A DNA stretch of 64,000 nt, taken from the NCBI GenBank assembly GCA_946549035.1, contig CAMNQH010000002.1, positions 39,977-103,976 of the forward strand. Direction: 5' to 3'. Both the position numbers and the translations under genes were made by a program. Positions 16,515 to 24,390 of this stretch are shown piece after piece (position 1 is the stretch's first letter; each line of letters opens with the position of its first letter). Under the pieces are notes generated by a model that saw nothing but the letters and a program-made list of their open reading frames with translations, had not been told where the DNA came from and ran no database searches. This DNA comes from an uncultured Lachnospiraceae bacterium. GTDB lineage: Bacteria; Bacillota; Clostridia; Lachnospirales; Lachnospiraceae.

Positions 16515-17255
16515 ATGAGAACGGTACATGAAGTGAGCAAGCTGACAGGAGTGAGTATACGCACTTTGCAATATTACGACAAGATCGGACTGCTGCCCCC
16601 AGCAGACTATTCCGCATCCGGTTACCGGCTGTATGACGATACGGCTTTGGAAAAGCTTCAGCAGATTTTATTGTTCCGTGAATTGGAATTTTCTTTAAAA
16701 GAAATCAAACAAATTCTGGATGCCCCTGACTTTGACCGAAACCGGGCATTGGAGCAGCAGATTGAACTGTTGACCCTCAAACGGGAGCATCTGGATCATT
16801 TGATTACCTTCGCCCGTGGAATTCAGATGATAGGAGTGAAGACATTGGATTTTTCAGCATTTGATACAAGTAAAATGGATGAATATGCGCGGCAGGCCAA
16901 AGCAACCTGGGGGAATACCCCGGAGTATAAGGAATTTCAAAAACGTGCCGGGAAGTGGACCAAGGAACAGGAGCAGGACATAGAGCAGGAATTTATGAAG
17001 TTGTTTCGAGAATTTGGAGACATGCGGTCATACGATCCGGCCTCTTTAAAGGTGCAAAATCAGGTTCAAAGGCTGCAGGAGTATATCGAAGTGCATTTTT
17101 ATCCTTGCAGCATGGAAATATTGGCGGGCCTGGGGCAGATGTATGCCGGAGGCGGAGCCATGACGGAGCAGATTGACCGGGTAGGAGGAGCTGGAACCGG
17201 AGAATTTGCAGGAGAGGCGATCCAGATTTATGTGAAGGAGAGTCAGAGCCGATAA
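16515..17255 (+). CDS. MerR-family regulator with TipAS effector domain
   Basis: 246 residues. Residues 1-70 are the MerR winged helix (VSKLTGVSIRTLQYYDKIGLL, then SGYRLYDDTALEKLQQI). A coiled coil at about 75-110 leads into a TipAS-type antibiotic-binding domain (about 115-240, with WGNTPEYKEFQKR and YEC-like helices). Regulators of this type bind thiopeptides or other amphipathic drugs and activate their own promoter by realigning the 19-bp spacer, which is present here. No efflux gene follows directly; the next gene is an FNT channel with its own promoter. Confidence 0.9.
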   Translation: MRTVHEVSKLTGVSIRTLQYYDKIGLLPPADYSASGYRLYDDTALEKLQQILLFRELEFSLKEIKQILDAPDFDRNRALEQQIELLTLKREHLDHLITFARGIQMIGVKTLDFSAFDTSKMDEYARQAKATWGNTPEYKEFQKRAGKWTKEQEQDIEQEFMKLFREFGDMRSYDPASLKVQNQVQRLQEYIEVHFYPCSMEILAGLGQMYAGGGAMTEQIDRVGGAGTGEFAGEAIQIYVKESQSR

Positions 17256-17268
17256 AAATAATTGCCGG

Positions 17269-17298
17269 TTGTAAATGAGTGTTTAAGCATGTTACAAT
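17269..17298 (+). promoter_or_regulatory. Sigma-A promoter, extended -10
   Basis: TTGTAA (17269-17274), 18-bp spacer, TACAAT (17293-17298) preceded by TG-T. It drives the FNT channel gene and probably the GH43 gene behind it. Confidence 0.65.
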
Positions 17299-17324
17299 AG
17301 CTTCAGAAGGAGAGAAAGAAGCAA

Positions 17325-17948
17325 ATGAAGAAATATGTGGAAACATTTTTACTTGCAGCCGGGGCCGGAATTGCCATTGCAATAGGCGGAACGGTTTACT
17401 TATCCATGGAAAACCGGATTCTGGGGGCGTTGTTGTTTACCGTGGGATTATATTTGATTGTTACCAGCGGCCTGAATCTCTATACAGGGAAAATTGGGTA
17501 TCTCCCGGAGCAGGGCAGGGGATATCTTCCCTTTTTGCTGGTGGTTTGGCTGGGAAATCTGGCTGGAACGTTTCTTGGGGCCAAAGCTCTGCTATGTACC
17601 AGAATCGGAAATATCGCAGAAGATGCCCGGGGTATTTGCCAGGGGAAAATGTCTGACAGCCCCGGAAGCATGTTTTTACTGGGGATATTTTGCGGGATTC
17701 TTATGTATGGCGCAGTGGATGGGTATAAAAAAACGAAGAATCCTCTGATTTTATTTTTATGCGTGGGAGTGTTCATCTTGTCTGGATTTGAACATTGCGT
17801 TGCCAATATGTTTTACTTTTCCCTGGCTCATGCATGGTCTCCCAAGGCGTTTTTATATTTGGTGATTGTGACTTTGGGCAACAGTGCGGGAGGCGTGCTT
17901 CTTCCCCTGCTTCATATAGGAGATTTTTGGAAAAAAGGAGAAAAGTGA
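17325..17948 (+). CDS. Formate/nitrite transporter family channel, compact form
   Basis: 207 residues, well below the usual 260-290, yet six helices can be traced. Signature pieces remain: the TSGLNLYTGK loop (compare TGAELFTGN in FocA), the central histidine segment GFEHCVANMF that gates the pore, and VTLGNSAGGVL in the last helix. The shortening is in the loops and termini. It should move a small monovalent anion such as formate, nitrite or hydrosulfide. The GH43 gene begins 2 bases after its stop with an AAAAAAGGAG site inside the FNT tail, so they are co-transcribed, an odd pairing. Confidence 0.85.
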   Translation: MKKYVETFLLAAGAGIAIAIGGTVYLSMENRILGALLFTVGLYLIVTSGLNLYTGKIGYLPEQGRGYLPFLLVVWLGNLAGTFLGAKALLCTRIGNIAEDARGICQGKMSDSPGSMFLLGIFCGILMYGAVDGYKKTKNPLILFLCVGVFILSGFEHCVANMFYFSLAHAWSPKAFLYLVIVTLGNSAGGVLLPLLHIGDFWKKGEK

Positions 17949-17949
17949 A

Positions 17950-19590
17950 ATGAATAAGCCTAAGATTAGGAACCCCATTTTGCCGGGATTCTATCCGGAT
18001 CCTTCGATTTGCCGGGTGGGAGAGGATTTTTATATGGTCTGCTCCAGTTTTGAACTATATCCGGGAATTCCTGTATTTCATAGCAAGGATTTGGCAAACT
18101 GGGAACAATTAGGATATGCGATGCACCGGGAAAATGGATTTCATGTGGAGGCTAATATTTATGCCGGAGGAGTGATGGCCCCTACGATTCGCTATCATAA
18201 AGGCACGTTTTATATCATAAACGCCAATTTTTGCGATCAGGGCAATTTTATTGTTACCGCAACAGATCCGGCCGGGCCTTGGTCGAAGCCTTTTTGGCTG
18301 ACAGACGTTCCGGGAATTGACGCGTCGTTATTTTTTGACGAGGATGGAAAGGCTTATGTGATTGGAACCGGGGATGTGGTAAAACGGGCGGACGGCGCCA
18401 TGGAGCGAGGCATCTGGATTTGTGAATTTGACGTTGAGAAAATGAAGACAGTAGGAGAGCCTGCTGCCATTTGGGATTCGGCTCTGCGCCATGCCGCCTC
18501 CCCGGAAGCTCCCCATATTTATAAGGTAGGGGAGTATTATTATCTGGTGATTGCAGAGGGTGGCACGGAGCATTACCATGCGGTCACAGTGGCCAGGAGT
18601 AAGGAGCTGAAGGGCTGGTATGAGGGGAATCCGGCCAATCCGGTTATGACCCATCGGCAGTTTGGGTTTACCTATCCCATTGCCAATGCGGGTCACGCGG
18701 ATTTGGTGGAGACTTCTGCCGGGGAATGGTATGCAGTGCTTTTGGCCTCCAGGACAATCGAAGGGATTCATAAGAACCTGGGCAGGGAGACTTATATTTG
18801 TCCCGTTGTCTGGGAGCGGGGATGGCCGGTATTTAGCCCTGAAAGCGGGAAAATTGACTGGGAATATCCGGCTGCCAGGGATCTTACCTGGACGGAATAT
18901 GAACCGGAGCCAGAATGGGATGGATTTGATATAAAAAGGCTTGCGCTTTACTGGAGCTTCTGGGGTACGCCTTATGAGGATTTTTATCGTATCTCGGACA
19001 GCAGCCTGAAGCTGAGATGCCTGAGGCGCTCTTTGTCTGCGCCCCTGTTGCCCTTAAGCATGGAATCGGAAAAAATATACGATAATTGCGTGAGTTTTTT
19101 GGGCAGAAGGCAGCGTCATGTGGACTTTAAAGCGGCTTTACAGATGCGTTTTTTGCCAGAAGGAAAGGAAAGCGCCGGCTTGGCCGTACTCCAGGCAAGT
19201 AATCATCAATTCCGTCTGGAACGGGTGCAGGAGAAAGGCGTACAGCTGCTTCGGCTGGTACTTGTGACGGCGGATTTTGAAATTCCCCCCTATTTGCCAG
19301 GCTTTACCAGCGTAACTCATGAGACGGTGCTGGCTCAAACGCCCTGGGCGGAGGAGGAAGTGGTGTTAAAGCTTTGTGCCCGAGGGCAGGATTATGGATT
19401 TTATTATGGGAAGAACATGGAAGCGTTAGTTCCCTTGTACGAACATGGAGACGCAAAGCGGATCAATCCAGAAAAAGTAGGCGGAATGGTAGGCACATTG
19501 CTTGGAATGTTTGCCAGTGGTAATGGGACAGAGAGCGGGAATGAGGCGTCTTTTGACTGGTTTTTGTATCAGGAAATGAAGCAGCGGTAA
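17950..19590 (+). CDS. Glycoside hydrolase family 43 (beta-xylosidase / arabinofuranosidase type)
   Basis: 546 residues, with no signal peptide, so a cytosolic enzyme acting on imported oligosaccharides. The five-blade propeller begins with NPILPGFYPDPSICRVG, where the Asp of YPDPS is the general base; a second Asp lies in VPGIDASLFFD and the acid Glu in SPEAPHIYK. A C-terminal beta-sandwich (about 330-540) is typical of the GH43 subfamily of xylan beta-1,4-xylosidases. The product would be xylose or arabinose, which fits the FGGY kinase further along the window. It directly abuts the truncated ATPase gene. Confidence 0.92.
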   Translation: MNKPKIRNPILPGFYPDPSICRVGEDFYMVCSSFELYPGIPVFHSKDLANWEQLGYAMHRENGFHVEANIYAGGVMAPTIRYHKGTFYIINANFCDQGNFIVTATDPAGPWSKPFWLTDVPGIDASLFFDEDGKAYVIGTGDVVKRADGAMERGIWICEFDVEKMKTVGEPAAIWDSALRHAASPEAPHIYKVGEYYYLVIAEGGTEHYHAVTVARSKELKGWYEGNPANPVMTHRQFGFTYPIANAGHADLVETSAGEWYAVLLASRTIEGIHKNLGRETYICPVVWERGWPVFSPESGKIDWEYPAARDLTWTEYEPEPEWDGFDIKRLALYWSFWGTPYEDFYRISDSSLKLRCLRRSLSAPLLPLSMESEKIYDNCVSFLGRRQRHVDFKAALQMRFLPEGKESAGLAVLQASNHQFRLERVQEKGVQLLRLVLVTADFEIPPYLPGFTSVTHETVLAQTPWAEEEVVLKLCARGQDYGFYYGKNMEALVPLYEHGDAKRINPEKVGGMVGTLLGMFASGNGTESGNEASFDWFLYQEMKQR

Positions 19591-21221
19591 AGGAAGGAGC
19601 GCCGGATGGCACGTACAGTTGGGATAGGAGTGATGAGGTAACGCTTTTAGCCCGTCCCCGGCGTTTTGGAAAAACACTGGCGGTAAGTATGATAGAACAT
19701 TTCTTTTCTATACGGTATGCCAAGGAAAGCAGTTTGTTTGAAGGCCTTTCGGTGTGGAACGAGGACTCCTATCGTGCACTCCAGGGAAGCTATCCGGTAA
19801 TCAGTCTGTCCTTTGCCAATGTAAAAGAACAGACCTATAAAGGGGCAAAACGAAAAATATGCCAGCTGCTGGTGAACCTGTATGTGGAGAACCATTTTTT
19901 GCTGGAAAGCGGCGTTTTGGAGGAGAAGGACAAAGATTTTTTTCATCGGGTGGATGTAGACATGGAGGCAGGGGATGCAGCTATGGCTATTTATCAGCTT
20001 TCCAGCTATTTATATCGCTACTATGGAAAAAAAGTAATTCTTCTTTTGGATGAATACGATACTCCCATGCAAGAAGCCTATATAAATGGGTATTGGGAGG
20101 AATTTGCAGGATTTATCAGGAGCTTGTTTCATGCTTCTTTTAAAACGAATCCATGGCTGGAGCGGGGGTTGATGACAGGAATTACCAGGGTTAGTAAGGA
20201 ATCCGTATTTTCTGATTTAAATAATTTAGAGGTAGTGGCTACAACGTCACAGAAATATGCAGGATGTTTTGGATTTACGGAGAAAGAAGTATTTGCAGCA
20301 ATGGATGAATTCGGGCTTGCCAATAAGGAAGAGGTAAGATTTTGGTACGATGGTTTTGCATTCGGGGACTTACAGGATATCTATAATCCTTGGTCTATTT
20401 TGAATTACTTGGATAAAAAGAAATTTGCCGCCTATTGGGCAAATACCAGCGGTAACAGCCTGGTGGGGAAATTGCTGCGGGAAGGAAGCAAGGATATGAA
20501 ACTTGCTTTTGAAAAACTGCTGATGGGAGGGCGGCTGAGGGCCCCAGTAGATGAACAGATTGTTTACGATCAGCTTGATCAGGAGGAAGAGGCGGTATGG
20601 AGTTTGCTTTTGGCTATCGGGTATTTGAAGGTGGTTGCATGTCAGGAATTTAGCGATAGATGGGATATGATTCTTCCGGAGTATGAATTAGAATTGACCA
20701 ACTTTGAGGTGAAGGTGATGTTCCGGGGAATGGTTCGAAGTTGGTTTGGTAAAACGGCGTCCGATTATAATGGTTTTGTCCAGGCTTTGTTGCAGGGGGA
20801 TTTGGATGCCATGAATGGATATATCAACCGAGTTTCCCAAAAAACATTTAGCTTCTTTGATACAGGAAGTGCATCCGGAGAAAGCGCTGAACCGGAGCGT
20901 TTTTATCATGGGTTTGTATTGGGACTGATTGTAGAACTGCAGAATCGGTATGAAATTACCTCAAACCGGGAAAGCGGTTTTGGGCGTTATGACGTAATGT
21001 TAAGGCCCCGGGAATTAAAGGAGGATGCAATTATTATGGAATTTAAAGTGCATAATCCAAAACGGGAAGAAAATCTTGAAAAAACGGTGGAAAAAGCATT
21101 GATTCAAATTGAGGAAAAACAGTATGAAGCCTCCCTTGTGGAAGCAGGTATTCCCAAAGAACGGATTCGGAAATATGGATTTGCTTTTGAAGGGAAAAAC
21201 GTGTTCATTGGGCAGGGATGA
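19590..21221 (+). pseudogene. 5'-truncated AAA-ATPase / PD-(D/E)XK nuclease protein
   Basis: The first ATG in frame is at 19689 (510 residues), but the same frame is open back to 19557 and encodes DEVTLLARPRRFGKTLAVS just before that ATG. This is the Walker A of the AAA-ATPase-like plus PDDEXK_9 family (DUF1703 type). No ATG, GTG or TTG lies between the upstream stop (19554-19556) and the Walker motif, and the 30-40 residues that normally precede it (the YVDKT region) are missing. The gene therefore lost its 5' end, apparently at a junction with the GH43 stop codon. The rest looks intact: Walker B ILLLDEYDTP, and a C-terminal nuclease core with IIMEFKVHN. It is either a remnant or translated without a P-loop. 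Confidence 0.75.
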
Positions 21222-21296
21222 TTCGTTGGAGCCTAGCTCGGCGGCTCAATTATAAAATTACGTTGCTGGAATAGACGGTTTTTTCCGAAAAAGGAG

Positions 21297-21803
21297 TTAT
21301 TTCTCATAAACGCCTTCATGCTCCAGAAGCCAACGCTTTTTTTCGATGCCTCCGGCGTATCCGGTAAGGCTTCCATTCGTCCCGATGACTCGGTGACAGG
21401 GGATGATAATGGAAATGGGATTGTGTCCCACGGCGCCGCCCACAGCCTGGGGAGACATATGAGAAAGAGCGTTTTGTGTTGCAAGCTCCTGGGCGATTGC
21501 TTTGTAAGTGGTAGTTTCCCCATAGGGAATTTGACATAGGATATCCCATACCTTTTGGCGGAATTCGCTGCCAAAGGGAGCTAAGGGCAGTTGGGTGCAG
21601 CAGGGACGTTCCCCTGCAAAATAGCGGTTAAGCCATTCTTTGGTAAGCATAAGAATTTTGGAATCCTCTTTGGATTCCATTTTTTCTTGTATGGAAGACA
21701 GATAGTATTTTTGACCCTCTATCCAAAGTCCGCATAAGGCGTGATTTTTTTCGGCTAAGAACAGAGTTCCTATGGGGGATGGATAAGCTGCGGTATAAAT
21801 CAT
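21297..21803 (-). CDS. ogt: Methylated-DNA-protein-cysteine methyltransferase
   Basis: 168 residues from the ATG at 21803, chosen because AAGGAG lies 9 bases upstream and because MIYTAAYPSPIGTLFLA matches the family N-terminus; the ORF track starts 11 codons earlier. The active-site IIPCHRVIG motif supplies the acceptor cysteine. It removes methyl groups from O6-methylguanine in a one-use reaction. The N-terminal ribonuclease-like domain and C-terminal winged helix are both present. Convergent with the truncated ATPase gene. Confidence 0.95.
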   Translation of the reverse strand: MIYTAAYPSPIGTLFLAEKNHALCGLWIEGQKYYLSSIQEKMESKEDSKILMLTKEWLNRYFAGERPCCTQLPLAPFGSEFRQKVWDILCQIPYGETTTYKAIAQELATQNALSHMSPQAVGGAVGHNPISIIIPCHRVIGTNGSLTGYAGGIEKKRWLLEHEGVYEK

Positions 21804-21854
21804 AAGAAAGAACTCCTTTACAGAAACATTTTTCATTTTCTTAACACATGTACT

Positions 21855-22706
21855 TCATTTCCGAGCCTGGCAAAACTGCAGCGGCGTCATATGTTCATGC
21901 TTTTTAAATACGGCGCAGAAGTAGCTGGGCGTATCAAAGCCACAGAGCCGGGAAATTTCCCCGATGGTTTTATCCGGGCATTTCAGCAGCAGTGTTTTGG
22001 CCTCCGAGAGGCGGATTTGGGTGAGATATTCCAAAACCGTGCTGTCGGTGGCTTTTTTAAAAAGCTGACAGAAATATTCTCGGGACAGACGCACCTGGGA
22101 GGCAATTTCTGAAAGCCCAATAGGTTCTCCATAATGCTTTTGCATATAGCGGATAGCCGTGTGAACCCGGTCGTCTTCCAAGGAGGACAGAGAGGAGTGA
22201 GAGTGTCTGGCATCTGCAGCAAGCTCCAGTAAAAGGCGGTAGAGGAGCTTGCTGATTTCCGGTGCGCTGCGTGTTTCATTTTCCAGATAGAGTTGAAAAA
22301 TTTCCTGCTCCAAATTTAAGATATGCTCCGGGTTGGATAAATGATAGACTCCCGGATGTGTAAATTCCAAAAGCTCCATCAGGGGCCCAAGAAGGGGGCC
22401 TCCAATACAGAGAAAGCTGGTATACCAGACTTTTGTCAGACCGTAGTAAGTATGAGGACATTGGGCTGGCAGCAGGATACCGGAGCCCTCTTCTACCGGA
22501 TAGGAGCTTTCCGCCAGCAGCAGGACGCCTCGTCCCTTGATACACTGGATCCATTGCCAGAACTCCATGCCCGGACGGTCCACATGTTCCTGGAGATGGT
22601 ACAAGCCCAACCCGTCCAGAGCCAAAGGGAGGCTTGGATATTTCCTGGAATGTCCGGTGAAGGTCAAAGGTTCCTGGACAGAGGAGATATGAGGAGATGT
22701 ATGCAT
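21855..22706 (-). CDS. AraC-family transcription regulator
   Basis: 283 residues: N-terminal cupin-type ligand domain (about 25-150) and two C-terminal helix-turn-helix motifs (about 185-283, with LSEIASQVRLSREYFCQLFKK and IGEISRLCGFDTPSYFCAVFKK). RBS AAGGAGG before the ATG. It is divergent from the GH35 gene with 119 bp between, so it probably activates the GH35-GH3 pair in response to a plant or host sugar. It lies 51 bp upstream of ogt on the same strand. Confidence 0.93.
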   Translation of the reverse strand: MHTSPHISSVQEPLTFTGHSRKYPSLPLALDGLGLYHLQEHVDRPGMEFWQWIQCIKGRGVLLLAESSYPVEEGSGILLPAQCPHTYYGLTKVWYTSFLCIGGPLLGPLMELLEFTHPGVYHLSNPEHILNLEQEIFQLYLENETRSAPEISKLLYRLLLELAADARHSHSSLSSLEDDRVHTAIRYMQKHYGEPIGLSEIASQVRLSREYFCQLFKKATDSTVLEYLTQIRLSEAKTLLLKCPDKTIGEISRLCGFDTPSYFCAVFKKHEHMTPLQFCQARK

Positions 22707-22770
22707 GGCAGATCCTCCTTAAAATTTTAATATAAACATTAAAAACTTGTGATTTACCAAGAAAAAAGAA

Positions 22771-22800
22771 ATTGATATGATATTACTATATCAATATAAC
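22771..22800 (+). promoter_or_regulatory. GH35 promoter overlapped by a palindrome
   Basis: TTGATA (22772-22777), 17-bp spacer, TATAAC (22795-22800). A perfect 8-bp inverted repeat ATTGATAT (22771-22778) and ATATCAAT (22788-22795) covers the -35 box and touches the -10. A protein bound here would block polymerase, so it looks like a repressor site rather than an AraC activation site. Confidence 0.7.
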
Positions 22801-22825
22801 GGAAAAAAAGCAAGGAGGATACAGT

Positions 22826-24370
22826 ATGAAAATAAAACAGCTGCCAGAGGTAAAAATGTTTCAGGGATATCACACACTTTTTGTAGAAGGAGAGCCTTAT
22901 GTAATCCTAGGGGGAGAAATTCACAATTCTGCTGCGTCCGGGGAAGCGTACATGGAAGAGGAAGTCTGGCCTTATCTAAGGGATCTTGAAATCAACACAG
23001 TAGTGGCTCCGGTATATTGGGAATGCATCGAACCGGAATTAGGGGCGTTTGATTTTTCCACCGTGGACTATTTGCTGGAGCAGGCCCTGAGGGAAAACGT
23101 CAGACTGGTGCTTCTGTGGTTTGGATTATGGAAAAATGCGGAGTCCATGTATGTTCCCATTTGGATGAAGCGGGACAGAAAGAAGTATTTTCATTGCAAA
23201 AAAGAAAAGGGAGGAGAGATTCCAACCATATCTCCTTTTTGCAAAGAAGCCGTGGAGCGGGACCGAGAGGCATTTGCCCGTTTGATGGCTTATCTGAAGG
23301 AACAAGACAGCAGCCAAAGGGTAATTATGGTTCAGGTAGAAAATGAGATTGGGTTGCTGGGCTCTGAGAGGGATTATAGCCCCACAGCCCAGGAAGTCTT
23401 TTCGGCGGAAATGCCAAAGGAGGTGAGGGAGGAATTTAACTTGTCGGGTACTTGGCAAGGAGCCTTTGGAGAAGATGCAGGAGAATATTTTATGGCCTGG
23501 GCATTTGCAAAGGCAGTGGAAGAAATTGCTGAAGCCGGCAAGAAGGAGTATCCTCTGCCCATGTATACCAATGCCTGGCTGGAGCAGTTTCCTTGGCGGG
23601 CGGGTATATATCCAAGCGGCGGTCCTGTTCGAAAAATGTTTCGAATGTGGAAATTCATGGCGCCGTCTTTGTTTACATTGGCGCCGGATATTTATGTTCC
23701 TATGGTGCCAGAGACAATGGATATGTATACAAAACAGAATAATCCCCTGTTTGTTCCAGAGGTGCGTAAGGATGCTGCTTGTGCCGTTAATGCTTTGTAT
23801 GCAGTATTTGGATGTCATGGCATTGGATTCTCACCTTTCGGAATTGAAGAGCTTTCCATGGAACCGGAAAAAATAGACCGGATTCCGCCGGAAGTCATGG
23901 CCGCTTTGAATATTGATCCGGCTGCCTTTGAAGTAGAGGGGTCGGCAGAGTATTTAAAACGAAGCTACGAGTTGATTACAAAGCTGCTTCCCTTGTACTA
24001 CCGTCTTCGTCCCGCCGGGGACGTCTACGCTTTTATACGGAAAGATCCCAGAGAACAGGGAACCGTGGTGCGGGCCAGAGGATATGATGTTCAGTTTGAC
24101 TATAAAAGAAAGGAACCGGGAAAGCCGGAGGCAGGCGGCGTTATATTCCAGTTAGAGGACCATGTATTTTTAATTGCCGGGACTATGTGCAGCATTACAT
24201 TTCACAGTAAAATGGGAAGCGGGAAAACGGCGGAGCTGATTCGTCTGGAAGAAGGAGCGTGGGAGAGTGACGGTTTTAGACCAAGGCGCATATTAAACGG
24301 GGACGAGAAGATGTTTGTATCATGCAAAGATTATATCGTATTGTATCGCGCAGAATTATTGACTGTGTAA
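22826..24370 (+). CDS. Glycoside hydrolase family 35 beta-galactosidase-like protein
   Basis: 514 residues, with no signal peptide. TIM-barrel start VILGGEIHNSAASG, acid/base Glu174 in VQVENEIG and nucleophile Glu312 in FVPEVRKD fit clan GH-A family 35. The C-terminal 130 residues resemble the DUF5597 domain that goes with a subset of GH35 enzymes. It would release a terminal beta-linked galactose or related sugar in the cytosol. Strong AAGGAGGA site. It is followed by the GH3 gene 20 bp later, forming a two-gene operon opposite the AraC regulator. Confidence 0.9.
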   Translation: MKIKQLPEVKMFQGYHTLFVEGEPYVILGGEIHNSAASGEAYMEEEVWPYLRDLEINTVVAPVYWECIEPELGAFDFSTVDYLLEQALRENVRLVLLWFGLWKNAESMYVPIWMKRDRKKYFHCKKEKGGEIPTISPFCKEAVERDREAFARLMAYLKEQDSSQRVIMVQVENEIGLLGSERDYSPTAQEVFSAEMPKEVREEFNLSGTWQGAFGEDAGEYFMAWAFAKAVEEIAEAGKKEYPLPMYTNAWLEQFPWRAGIYPSGGPVRKMFRMWKFMAPSLFTLAPDIYVPMVPETMDMYTKQNNPLFVPEVRKDAACAVNALYAVFGCHGIGFSPFGIEELSMEPEKIDRIPPEVMAALNIDPAAFEVEGSAEYLKRSYELITKLLPLYYRLRPAGDVYAFIRKDPREQGTVVRARGYDVQFDYKRKEPGKPEAGGVIFQLEDHVFLIAGTMCSITFHSKMGSGKTAELIRLEEGAWESDGFRPRRILNGDEKMFVSCKDYIVLYRAELLTV

Positions 24371-24390
24371 ATATGAGAAAGGAGAACGTT

